Assembly: GCF_019468565.1 (NCBI RefSeq)
Contig: NZ_CP080521.1
Coordinates: forward strand, 62,001 to 126,000
DNA length: 64,000 bases
Source of the DNA: Pseudonocardia sp. DSM 110487
GTDB taxonomy: Bacteria > Actinomycetota > Actinomycetes > Mycobacteriales > Pseudonocardiaceae
Reading direction: 5' to 3'
Position 1 is the first letter of the stretch. Every line of letters begins with the position of its first letter. The notes beneath the pieces are model-generated. The model ran no database searches. It was not told the origin of the DNA and saw only the letters and a program-made list of their open reading frames with translations. The translations under genes and the position numbers were made by a program. Below, piece by piece: positions 57,101 through 64,000 of the stretch.

Positions 57101-60100
57101 ATGCCGGCAAGGAGTCCCGTTCGGTCCGCAACGCCGCCACCCGGGAGCTGTACGCGGCGAGCGCCGCTGGAACCACCGTCGCCTGCGCGACCACGGAGTG
57201 CTCGGGCACGGGCAACAGCACGACCTCTGGCGCAGCTTCGGGCGACGTGGTGGGCGTGCGGGACAGCACAGCCACCTCGTCCTGCTCGGCGCACGGCGCC
57301 GGCGGCGCCTGCTCGACGGCCGCGGACACGCTCGTGTCCGACCGCGAGCCCACCGCGGGCGAGGTCGTGGCCGGCGTGCCGGTCTCCGGTCCGGTGAGTG
57401 TGTCGAACGCGAACGCCTCGGTGGAGTGCTCGGGCGCCGCAACCGAGTGTGGCGGCACCGCGACCTCGGCCACGAGCGCCCGCGACACCGCCGTCACGCC
57501 CGACGCCCGCGGGACCTCCGCGTCCACCGAGTGCGTGGTGACGGGCGGCGGGTGCGCCGGCACGGCGAGCTCGGCGGCGTCCAGCGCGAACGACTTCGTT
57601 GCCACCGATCCGAACACCGGGCTCCCGCTGCCCGGCCAGCCGACGACCGGACCGTCGTCGACCGCCACCGCGAACGCGGCGCTGGCGTGCGCGCCCGGAA
57701 CGTCGTGCACGGGTTCGGTGCGCACGAGCACGACCGCATCGGACGGCGCGCTGACGCGCATCTCCGACGGCACCGCGTCCTGCACGGGTGCGACCGGCGG
57801 CTGCAACGTGCAGTCGGTCTCGACCGCCTCCAGCGGTCCCGGCGCGGCGCTGGCGCTGGCCGGGGGTCCGCAGCCGGTGAACGCGGCCCGCCTGCCGGCA
57901 GGCCCGTCCGCGGCCTCGGCCGCCGGAGCGGCGATGACCTGCGCCGGTGAGACCGCCTGCAGCGGCTCGGTGTCGAGCGCGGCGAACGCCACCGACCCGC
58001 TGGTGTCGCCCACGGCCCGCGGTTCCCACGGCACCGGCTCCTGCGAAGGCGTCTCCGGCGGCGTGTGCCAGGCGGTCACCAACTCGGGTGCCTCGTCCGA
58101 CCCGTCGGCGAACGTGATCGCCCCGCTCGTGGCCGAGCGCTCCACCGCCAACGCGACGGTGGCCTCCGGCACTACGGGTGACACCCCGCAGGGCAGCGGG
58201 CCGCAGCAGGAGCAGCCGGCAGTGCCGGTGCCCACAGCGCCCGGCTCGTCGGCGAACTTCGGTGCGCCCACCGTCCCCGGCGCGTCCAGCTGGACCATGG
58301 CGAACGCCACGCTCGACTGCTCCGGCAGCGCCAACGGGTGCACCGGGGTGGCGCGCAGCTCGGCTGCCGGCACCGACGGCCCGACCGCCGGCAACGGTGT
58401 GACCGGGGCTCGCGGCCCACCGGCAGGCGGCTCCAGCACCAGCAGCAGCTGCGCCACGGGCGCGAGCGGCTGCCGGGCGCAGACCAGCGCCACCGCGGCG
58501 TCGGGCCAGGTCGTGGCCGACATGATCGCGGAAGACCGGATCTCCACCGCCGTGCAGCTGGCCGAGCAGGCCGCGCAGGCGGAGCACTACGCCGCACTGG
58601 CCGCACGGGTTGCGAGCCGGGCGGATGCCACAGCAGAGCAGAAGAGGGCCGCCGCGGACGCGGTGGCACTGGCGGAGCAGACGCGAGTGGCCGCGTCGGA
58701 GGCTGCCGAGCTGGCCGCCAGGCCGGTGACCGGCGCCCCGGCGAGCACGAGCGAGTCGTCCGCCCGCGCGATCTGCGCAGGATCGGGCTGCGTCGCGGGG
58801 ACGACGGCCGCCACCACCGGTGCGACCGGCGCGTCGAACACCTCGGCGACCTGCACAGCGGCAGCCACCGGGTGTGCGGTGACGAGCAACGCGTCGGCCG
58901 CCGCCGACGACGCCGCCGGGACCGATGCGGCAGGCAAGCTCATCCCGGGAGCGTCCGTCAGCGGTCAGGCCGCCTCCCGCATCGTCTGCCCGGAGGCGGG
59001 CTGCACCGGCACCCTGACCGGGAGCGCCACCGCAGGCGACGGGACGAGCCGCAGCACCGGTGACACGGCCTGTGCCGGCACCGCCCCGTGCTCGGCAGCG
59101 ATCACCGCCGGCTTCAGCGCGACGTCCTCGGCCGCAGGCGCGCGGCTGGACGAGCGGTTCACCAACTCCTCCACCTTCGTCGAGGCGCTGTGCAGTGACG
59201 GCACCACAGCCGGTTGCACGACCCGGACGTCCTCGACGACGGAGGTCACCGCAGCGGGTGACCCGGGCATCCACGCGCGGTCCACCTCGACCTGCGCCGC
59301 TGCGGGCAGCTGCGCCGGGGCCTCCGGTGGGCTCTCCGCAAAGGGGTACGTCGACCTCACCGCGGGCTGCGCCGGTGCCGGATGCCGCATCGAGACCGTC
59401 GGCACCGCCGCGGCGGCCGCGCAGGGTGGGCTGAACCGGGCGGAGGTGCGGACGGACTGCACCGCGGGAGCCGCGGGCGGCGAGTGCGCGGCCACGAGCA
59501 AGCTCGTGGCGAGCGCTGCCGGGGCTCAGGCGTCGACTTCCTGCCAGGGCAGCGCGGGGGCGGTCTGCCACCGCAGCTTCGCGGCAACGAGCACCGCCTC
59601 CGGGATGCATGGCGGCACCCGGGTGAACGCGGACGCCGGGTGCGGCGCGGCCGGTGGCGCGGGCTCCGGATGGTGCGCCACCAGCGCCGCAGCCGACGCG
59701 CGGACGGGACTCGCGATGGCGTCGGCGGCGTGCGAAGGGGCGGGCTGCTCCCACTCGTACCGCGCGGAGAGCCACGCACGGGGCGCAGGCGCCAAGGCCG
59801 ACGCGGTCGGTCACGGGGGCGGCGGGACCGGTGGTGGCCATGTCGCGACCACGGCTTCGGCCACGGGCGGTCCCGGGTTCGCGCAGGCATCCGCGTCGTG
59901 CGCGGGCTCCGAGGGGGCCAGCTGCCGGCACTCCTACTCCGCAACCAAGTCGGCGTCCGCCCGCGGTGCGCGGGCGTCGGCCTCCGGGTCCGGTGGCGGC
60001 GGCTTCGGCGGTGGCGGCGTGACGGTCACGGCGCAGGCCTCGTCCGGCCCCGGGTGGGCTTCGGCTTCGGCGTCGTGCTCCGGCGCGGCGAACTGCCGGC

Positions 60101-63009
60101 ACTCCTACTCTGCGAGCGCGTCGCAGTCGGCGTCGTACCAGGGCGCCGGTCCTGGCGGTTCGACCGTTCGCCACTGGGCGCGGGCGTCGGCGTCCGGTTC
60201 CGGCGGCGGTGGTCAGGGCGCAGGTGGGGTGTCGGTCACGGCGCGGGCGAGCGCGAGCCCGACGGGTGCCAGCGCGTCGGCGTCGTGCTCGGGCGCGCGG
60301 AACTGCAGCGCGAGCTTCGAGTCCCACTCGGTCGCCGACGCCTACCACGACCCGAAGCACTATGCGCACGCCGACGCCGACTGCTCGGGCAGTGGCTCGG
60401 GCGGGTTCTGCGCGACGTCCGCCGTCGCGAAGGCCGATGCGAAGTCGGCGTCGGCCGGTGCCTCCTGCAGCGGCAGCGGCGCGGTGTGCCGCCACAGCTA
60501 CTACGCGCACGGCGACGCGGACATCGAGACGCCCACCACGAAGGCCAACGGTGGGGTGGACTGCGGGGACAGCGGCGGGTTCGGTGGCGGAGGCTGCGGC
60601 CTGGTCGCCTACACCGAGGTCGACCAGCACGGCGTGACCCGGCTGCACCTCGGATGCAAGGGCCCCGGCTGCCGCTTCAGCGGTGTCGCCGACGCGAAGG
60701 TCGGGAACCTGATCGCGGAGGGCAAGGCGCACCAGGAGTGCAGCTCCGTCGGCGAGGGATCCTGCACGCTCGGCGTCAAGGCGGAGCTGCGCCCCGACCG
60801 CGAGCGCGAGAACTTCAAGGTCGATGCCTTCGGGTCCTGCGTCGGTACCGCGGGTGTGAGCTGCAAGGGCGACTACTCCACGCGGATCGCGCTGGGCACG
60901 TCGACGGTCGGGGAGTGCACCGGCGTCGGCTCCGGTGGATGCCACAGCCGGACCGAGACCGGCAAGGGCAACCCGGTCTTCTCGTACGGCACCTGCATCG
61001 AAGGGCTGGCCTGCGACTGGAAGGCGACGACCCACAGCGACGCGGGCATCAAGACGGCCGATGAGAGCCTGGCCGCCCGCTCGGGCGCCGACTGTTCGAC
61101 CTCCAGCGCGAACGGCCCGGGCGGATGTGTCACGGCGGCCGGTATCGAGGTGAAGAGCGACAACGTGATCGTCGCGTTCGCCAGCTGCAACGGCGGCGCC
61201 GGTGCGGTGTGCAAGTACGACGCGCGCGTCGAGGCCGAGGACAACTCGGGGAGGAACTCCGCCGAGGGGTGGCAGGCCTGCGGGCAGCAGGCGGCCGGCT
61301 CCTGCGGTGTCTCCAGCTACGCGCTCACCTTCACCGACCGCGACAAGCTCCACGGTGAGGCGATCGCCGGCGGGACCTGCACCGGCACCGCGGGCACCGC
61401 CTGCAGCGGCGCCTTCCGCACGCACGTCGACAGCGGTCGCGACACCTGGAGCACCTGCACGGGCACTAGCGCAGGCGAGTGCCACGGTATCGCCGATCCG
61501 TCGAACGCACGCTCGACGGGCACCGGGACCGGCCACATCGAGTCGAAGTCGCCCGACGAGCACAAGAAGGGTCACTTCACCGCCGACGGCTCCCCGGTCA
61601 CGATCGGCGCCAACACGCACGAGACCGTCGGCCGTTTCTTCATCAACCAGGGCCGCAACGTCACCGATGGATTCGCCGACATCGGTACGCACTTCGGCAA
61701 CTTCGGCCACCTCGCATGGACGGGGGACGAGGAGCCGCGCCGTCCCGGGGAGTCCGAGGAGGAGTACACCGCTCGTGTCTGGCCGCTGAAGGCCAGTTGG
61801 AACGAGGGTGTGGAGTCCGTCAAGCAGACGGTCGAGGACATCGGCACCCACTTCGGCAACTTCGGCCACCTCGCGTGGACCGGAGTGGAGAAGCCGTACC
61901 TCCCCGGGGAGTCCGAGGACGAGTACAACGCTCGCGTCTGGCCGCTGAAGGCCCAGTGGGACCAGAGCATGGACATGATCGGCAAGATCGCGTCCGGCCG
62001 CGCAGGCCACGAGCTGTTCTGGGACCCCGCCGGCACGCTCGCGACCGCGGCCTCTGGACCGGCGATGATCGCCACCGGCGGGGGTGCCGGGGCGCTCATC
62101 TCGAAGCTCGGGACGAAGTCGCTGGGGGGTGGCCGCGACTCGTCCGCGGATTCGCCGCACTCCCTCCCGGAGAACATCAGGAATCAGCCGGGAACCGTTC
62201 GCACGGACGATCCGGGAACGCTGTCACCCGCGCTTCCGTCGAACGCAGCCAATCCTGGCTCGGGGCAGCCGACGGCGCCGCAGATCCCGGGGAATGGCAG
62301 CGACCTCCCGCAGGCTCCGACCAACCTGGAGCGGGCGGGCAACGACCCGGACACGCTGGCCCGCTGGGAGCGTTCGCACCGGACTCCTGGCGACCTCGAC
62401 GCGGCACTGGACACCATCTGGTCGAAGGTGCCCGACCCCGCCCAGCGCGAGCGGCTCATGAACGTCGTGGACCGGCCGGGATCGCTCGCCAAGTACCTCG
62501 ACCGTGTGGAGAGCCCCGACGACCTCGAGCGGGCGATCGAGACGACGAGGACGAACGGGGTGCCCGGCGGGATCGATGCGGACGATTGGACGGACGCGGC
62601 GGCGAAGATCCGGGCCGGAGTCGAGGCCAAGGAGTTGGGAGGCCGGCTGATGGTGCAGGGCAGCCGCGCCGTCGGGGTCCCGGGCCCGGACAGCGACCTC
62701 GACTTCGCGATCCTCATGGATCGGAAGCTGTACGACGAGACGCTCGTCAAGACCTTCAAGACGACGCACGAGCAGATCGCCGAGATGCGCGCCATCCAGG
62801 AGTCCGAGTACAAGACCGCTCTGCCCACCGCCAAGCTCCGCGGGCTGTGGTACGCGGCGAACAAGGGGAAGATCGCGCGGGGTGAGCTCAAGCTCAGCCC
62901 ACTCGGCAAGAGCCTTCAGCAGGAGCTCGGGTTGGGGAAGGACGTGGACATCTCGGCGATCCTCGAGGGCGGTGACCTCGACCAGGGTCCGTACCTCCCG
63001 GTGCCCTAG
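54142..63009 (+). CDS. Giant exported Cys-repeat protein with C-terminal nucleotidyltransferase-like toxin domain
   Basis: The 2955-residue protein has, in order: a basic N-terminus and one hydrophobic segment (33-57) followed by TTAAAV, a possible signal cleavage site; a low-complexity Ser/Asp/Glu/Lys region (101-550); a duplicated charged helical segment (549-690); 47 C-x(3-11)-C loops (693-2455) interrupted by an Ala-rich helix (about 1455-1535); two 53-residue repeats (2513-2618); a Pro/Gly linker; and a C-terminal domain containing MVQGSRAVG then SDLDFAIL. In that domain G2840, S2841, D2852 and D2854 form the GS...DxD site of polymerase-beta-type nucleotidyltransferases. Export plus repeats plus a C-terminal enzyme and a small gene 9 nt downstream is the layout of polymorphic toxins. 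I do not recognise this combination. ATG 54142 has GAGGAG 9 nt upstream. Confidence 0.85.
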   Translation: MFARPVRNGEAASLAVRPDACVVRLRTSPVERLALVLRTILGVAFGFAVLWVGGVFLSSTATTAAAVPVQTVSYGAVKGGKDRAAGGRAPGSSLLLLAASDDGGDSDGGDSDKSDSDKSDSDEKNSDEKTDSDEKSDEKKSDEKDSDENDSTKKESVKKDSAEEDSEEKKSEKKESDENESGKERSDDSSSANGDSENGESENGESEQRDSNGEKAEPAESRGEDSDEEKPAVEKRDDSDEDRESDVPASDVAADNEESETDEPTRSQPASSDSAADQDADADDERGSAPAATDESDDASIDSDGTVDGATDEGDDVSRGEGADRDREDYDKISEEQPSSDSQESRDDADSEAADSDAADRAAGDADGADLAESTADLAEGISDDATERVQDLVEEPTLEDSSARDEDMDGRDGDSTDSDAEEGSDESGSDTAGVLAANVTDLVGEAIDEAAGADHADSDSDETRSDAEEAAWEQVLTEAADAPDAGEEQDIQQARLRAGEPADPRGPPAETVALLSSDEDDADESRKSDEDDDRDDDEDQDYDDSPELTERVLEDRIEVDNSKEELERDKAKVASGEASQADYDRKAAEHAERERESVERRDELSPDRVELVDEVVDGHRELSKREKELAAEKEQVASGAADRDTHEKNVADYEMRRDDVYESTDELMDATDREVRTVSEDDLDGEGATAGCDADGSFVGCGSASESADGERDSERKLCLSGVSNCGASSESGGSKADASCDDTGCGSSASSRGADGTETRSSARCDGAAGDCGQSSTADRQGASAECESGSGTCRSESSGSGRGSDESGGDRDTVRLASADESVETRVAGSGSARCESATGCGTSSRVGVSEDGDVVADAETGCDAGCTGSAGTRTDASAVTASTRQSTTTGSADCSVNGASCSARSGSQADGEDGDLSASSTAGGSVECDTACTGSATGTTNGKTTGSPAVAGAAAPVRETSGTSSCTASAGECSAESASEVGDAGKESRSVRNAATRELYAASAAGTTVACATTECSGTGNSTTSGAASGDVVGVRDSTATSSCSAHGAGGACSTAADTLVSDREPTAGEVVAGVPVSGPVSVSNANASVECSGAATECGGTATSATSARDTAVTPDARGTSASTECVVTGGGCAGTASSAASSANDFVATDPNTGLPLPGQPTTGPSSTATANAALACAPGTSCTGSVRTSTTASDGALTRISDGTASCTGATGGCNVQSVSTASSGPGAALALAGGPQPVNAARLPAGPSAASAAGAAMTCAGETACSGSVSSAANATDPLVSPTARGSHGTGSCEGVSGGVCQAVTNSGASSDPSANVIAPLVAERSTANATVASGTTGDTPQGSGPQQEQPAVPVPTAPGSSANFGAPTVPGASSWTMANATLDCSGSANGCTGVARSSAAGTDGPTAGNGVTGARGPPAGGSSTSSSCATGASGCRAQTSATAASGQVVADMIAEDRISTAVQLAEQAAQAEHYAALAARVASRADATAEQKRAAADAVALAEQTRVAASEAAELAARPVTGAPASTSESSARAICAGSGCVAGTTAATTGATGASNTSATCTAAATGCAVTSNASAAADDAAGTDAAGKLIPGASVSGQAASRIVCPEAGCTGTLTGSATAGDGTSRSTGDTACAGTAPCSAAITAGFSATSSAAGARLDERFTNSSTFVEALCSDGTTAGCTTRTSSTTEVTAAGDPGIHARSTSTCAAAGSCAGASGGLSAKGYVDLTAGCAGAGCRIETVGTAAAAAQGGLNRAEVRTDCTAGAAGGECAATSKLVASAAGAQASTSCQGSAGAVCHRSFAATSTASGMHGGTRVNADAGCGAAGGAGSGWCATSAAADARTGLAMASAACEGAGCSHSYRAESHARGAGAKADAVGHGGGGTGGGHVATTASATGGPGFAQASASCAGSEGASCRHSYSATKSASARGARASASGSGGGGFGGGGVTVTAQASSGPGWASASASCSGAANCRHSYSASASQSASYQGAGPGGSTVRHWARASASGSGGGGQGAGGVSVTARASASPTGASASASCSGARNCSASFESHSVADAYHDPKHYAHADADCSGSGSGGFCATSAVAKADAKSASAGASCSGSGAVCRHSYYAHGDADIETPTTKANGGVDCGDSGGFGGGGCGLVAYTEVDQHGVTRLHLGCKGPGCRFSGVADAKVGNLIAEGKAHQECSSVGEGSCTLGVKAELRPDRERENFKVDAFGSCVGTAGVSCKGDYSTRIALGTSTVGECTGVGSGGCHSRTETGKGNPVFSYGTCIEGLACDWKATTHSDAGIKTADESLAARSGADCSTSSANGPGGCVTAAGIEVKSDNVIVAFASCNGGAGAVCKYDARVEAEDNSGRNSAEGWQACGQQAAGSCGVSSYALTFTDRDKLHGEAIAGGTCTGTAGTACSGAFRTHVDSGRDTWSTCTGTSAGECHGIADPSNARSTGTGTGHIESKSPDEHKKGHFTADGSPVTIGANTHETVGRFFINQGRNVTDGFADIGTHFGNFGHLAWTGDEEPRRPGESEEEYTARVWPLKASWNEGVESVKQTVEDIGTHFGNFGHLAWTGVEKPYLPGESEDEYNARVWPLKAQWDQSMDMIGKIASGRAGHELFWDPAGTLATAASGPAMIATGGGAGALISKLGTKSLGGGRDSSADSPHSLPENIRNQPGTVRTDDPGTLSPALPSNAANPGSGQPTAPQIPGNGSDLPQAPTNLERAGNDPDTLARWERSHRTPGDLDAALDTIWSKVPDPAQRERLMNVVDRPGSLAKYLDRVESPDDLERAIETTRTNGVPGGIDADDWTDAAAKIRAGVEAKELGGRLMVQGSRAVGVPGPDSDLDFAILMDRKLYDETLVKTFKTTHEQIAEMRAIQESEYKTALPTAKLRGLWYAANKGKIARGELKLSPLGKSLQQELGLGKDVDISAILEGGDLDQGPYLPVP
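54442..55790 (+). repeat. Low-complexity Ser/Asp/Glu/Lys-rich coding repeat
   Basis: About 450 codons are dominated by short units such as SDEK, SDKSD and ENGES, mostly built from TCC/TCG, GAC, GAG and AAG. The encoded segment should be extended, unfolded and strongly negative, like the Ser-Asp stalks of surface proteins. Unit length is irregular, so it is a compositional repeat rather than an exact tandem array. Confidence 0.85.
56218..61482 (+). repeat. 47 Cys-pair protein repeats within the giant gene
   Basis: Reading the translation I count 47 successive pairs of form C-x(3-11)-C, such as CDAGC, CSVNGASC, CDTAC and CTASAGEC. They are separated by Ser/Thr/Ala/Gly-rich spacers. In the first half short loops tend to alternate with longer ones, suggesting a two-loop supermodule of about 40-60 residues. 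Later units (after 59500) gain HSY motifs, as in CRHSYSA. The pairs probably form local disulfides outside the cell. The total is a manual count. Confidence 0.8.
61678..61995 (+). repeat. Two tandem 53-residue repeats before the toxin domain
   Basis: Two adjacent 159-bp units (61678-61836 and 61837-61995) each encode DIGTHFGNFGHLAWTG followed by PGES, a YxARVWPLKA segment and a helical end. The first 41 residues of each unit are nearly identical. The module sits between the Cys-repeat region and the toxin linker, where pretoxin or trafficking domains lie in other polymorphic toxins. I do not recognise it as a named domain. Confidence 0.85.
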
Positions 63010-63012
63010 CAT
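63007..63012 (+). promoter_or_regulatory. Likely leaderless -10 box of the immunity gene, on the toxin stop codon
   Basis: TAGCAT begins with the toxin's TAG stop and ends 6 nt before the GTG at 63019, the spacing of the other leaderless starts here. No ribosome site is visible between the genes. Independent expression of the downstream gene would follow. Confidence 0.45.
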
Positions 63013-63018
63013 CGCCGC

Positions 63019-63411
63019 GTGTCGGAGGACGTTGATCCCTACTGCACCGTGTACGTGCACGGTGCCGAAGATCCCCAGGACCTGGCGCGCGCTGTGGGAG
63101 ACGTCCTCGGTGGTGTCGTGGATGACTGGTCCACTGTCACTGCGGAGGGTGTCGATGTGTACGCCCGCGACTCGGACGAGTTCTCGCCGGATGGGGCCAC
63201 CGAGTTCCCCATCGGGTTCTACTCCTTCCCGTTCCTGCTCGAGGTCGTGTTCACCGAGGGCACTGCCGTGGACACCGCGGTCGAGACCGTCGCCCGGGTT
63301 CTGCGCGGTCTGTGGGAGCGGGGTTGGGCTGCCGTTGCAACATCGGGCTACGCGGATCGCCTGCCTCATGAGGGTGGCGTGAGCGAGGAGCTTCCGTGGC
63401 CCGGGAAGTAG
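63019..63411 (+). CDS. Putative immunity protein for the giant toxin
   Basis: The 130-residue acidic, soluble protein (YCTVYVHGAED, ATEFPIGFYSFPFLLEVVF, VARVLRGLWERGWAAVATSG) has no signal peptide. It reads as a compact alpha/beta fold. I recognise no family. Its position 9 nt after a polymorphic-toxin-like gene, small size and acidity are what immunity proteins show; the function is inferred only from that. A likely leaderless promoter overlaps the toxin stop. Its last 16 bp overlap the exonuclease gene. Confidence 0.72.
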   Translation: MSEDVDPYCTVYVHGAEDPQDLARAVGDVLGGVVDDWSTVTAEGVDVYARDSDEFSPDGATEFPIGFYSFPFLLEVVFTEGTAVDTAVETVARVLRGLWERGWAAVATSGYADRLPHEGGVSEELPWPGK

Positions 63412-64000
63412 CCGAGGACCACACCGGGGCAGACGTCTACATCTCGGTCGATGTCGAAGCCGACGGGCCCGTGCCGTTGGTGCACTCGCTCCTGTCACTG
63501 GGCGCGTGCGTCGCGGGCACGTTCGACGGAAAGGCGTTCCGCCGGCCCGACCCTCTCGGCTGCACGTTCTACGCCGAGTTGCGGCCTGTCGGCGACGAGT
63601 TCGACCCGGCCGCGCTGGAGGTGTCACAGCTGGACCGCGGCCGCCTCGCCGCGGAGGGCGAAGATCCCGAGGCCGCGATGCGGCGGTTCGTGGCGTGGGT
63701 CCACGAGGCGGTGCGGGGCGGCCGGCCGGTGTTCGTCGCGTATCCGGCGTCGTTCGACTGGCCGTGGGTCTCCGCCTACCTCGGCAGGTACGCCGCTGGC
63801 CTGTCGCCGTTCGGGTTCTCCGGGGTGCTGGACGTGAAGACGATGTACATGGTGAAGGCGCGGGTCCGGATCGGGAAGGCTGCGAAGCGCGCGATGCCGG
63901 AGGAACTGCTCTCAGCGCGGCCGCACACGCATCACGCGCTGGACGACGCGGTCGAGCAGGCCGAGCTGTTCGCCAACATCTGGGAATGGCCCGGCCCGGC
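63396..64000 (+). CDS. DEDDh 3'-5' exonuclease, truncated by the window edge
   Basis: The frame from GTG 63396 stays open to the last base, giving at least 201 residues with the end outside the window. VYISVDVEADGPVP provides the first Asp-Glu pair, FVAYPASFDWPWV the middle aspartate and HHALDDAVEQAELF the DEDDh histidine and final aspartate. This is the DnaQ/RNase T-like fold acting on RNA or DNA 3' ends. It overlaps the putative immunity gene by 16 bp. Whether it belongs to the toxin locus or is a chromosomal neighbour cannot be told. Confidence 0.88.
   Translation, partial: MAREVAEDHTGADVYISVDVEADGPVPLVHSLLSLGACVAGTFDGKAFRRPDPLGCTFYAELRPVGDEFDPAALEVSQLDRGRLAAEGEDPEAAMRRFVAWVHEAVRGGRPVFVAYPASFDWPWVSAYLGRYAAGLSPFGFSGVLDVKTMYMVKARVRIGKAAKRAMPEELLSARPHTHHALDDAVEQAELFANIWEWPGP

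Noticed and set aside
56218..61482. CRISPR-like regular repeats
   Set aside because: The periodicity is at the protein level, with variable DNA, in-frame codons and no constant repeat/spacer alternation. No cas genes are present.
57082..62160. Very long antisense open frame of 1692 codons inside the giant gene
   Set aside because: It is a mirror of the extreme GC3 bias and the Ser/Ala/Gly/Cys-rich repeats. It encodes Arg/Gly/Ala low-complexity sequence without any domain, whereas the forward frame has coherent modules and a ribosome site.
1..64000. Prophage or integrative element
   Set aside because: No integrase, phage structural gene, tRNA attachment duplication or transposase was found. 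The accessory segments look like isolated insertions.

Overview
The window is high-GC actinobacterial DNA, most likely from Pseudonocardiales (Pseudonocardia-like). GC-ending codons dominate. Many starts are GTG, and many genes carry a TANNNT hexamer 6-10 nt before the start codon, the layout of leaderless actinobacterial promoters. Gene content also fits: decaprenyl-phosphoribose synthesis, septum-formation and LprD-like proteins, two P450s and a DtxR-type iron box. No tRNA, rRNA, CRISPR array, insertion sequence or integrase was recognised. Names come from motifs and remembered family members; no database search was run.

Layout. 1-3535: 3' part of a cytochrome P450, a two-helix membrane protein, an Fpg/Nei glycosylase and a LytS-type kinase. 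3659-12747: an S49 peptidase, the LytTR response regulator, a Pro/Ala-rich membrane protein, two paralogous sodium:solute symporters, DUF485 and an acetate-permease-type symporter, together a probable monocarboxylate sensing and uptake locus. 12840-14129: rhodanese and a zinc-ribbon/DUF4328 protein. 14142-21551: a NitT/TauT-type ABC importer facing an adenine-deaminase-like enzyme and an amidohydrolase, with a PucR regulator, probably a purine or N-heterocycle salvage locus. 21617-27960: a second P450, a SEC-C protein, a CPBP protease, a 164-bp palindrome, an LprD-like/DUF3817 pair, an iron-boxed DUF2470 protein, a conserved unknown and a macro-domain protein. 27984-32525: pheA, a histidine phosphatase, an acyltransferase, a minimal zincin and a septum-formation protein, close to the M. 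tuberculosis Rv3835-Rv3838c order. 32675-34954: a membrane protein, a glutathionylspermidine-synthase-like ATP-grasp protein and DUF350. 35640-36599: a VapBC-type module translationally coupled to a small beta-clamp domain III-like protein.

36638-53807 is mostly cell-envelope biosynthesis: PAP2 phosphatase and UbiA-type phosphoribosyltransferase (Rv3807c/Rv3806c-like), all four dTDP-rhamnose genes in two convergent operons, an epimerase, and a flippase/GT2/DUF2304/GT2/GT-C operon resembling Rv3630-Rv3635. A probable T7SS-type pair lies inside it: a WXG-containing DUF1023 hydrolase followed by an LppA-like lipoprotein.

The most striking object is 54142-63009, one gene for a 2955-residue exported protein. 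In order it has an N-terminal membrane/signal segment, a Ser/Asp/Glu/Lys-rich stalk, a duplicated charged helical segment, 47 Cys-pair repeats with a broadly alternating short/long pattern, two 53-residue repeats, and a C-terminal nucleotidyltransferase-like domain. A small acidic gene follows 9 nt later with its own likely leaderless promoter, as expected for an immunity gene, and a DEDDh exonuclease overlaps its end. I read this as a polymorphic toxin-immunity locus with an unusual architecture.
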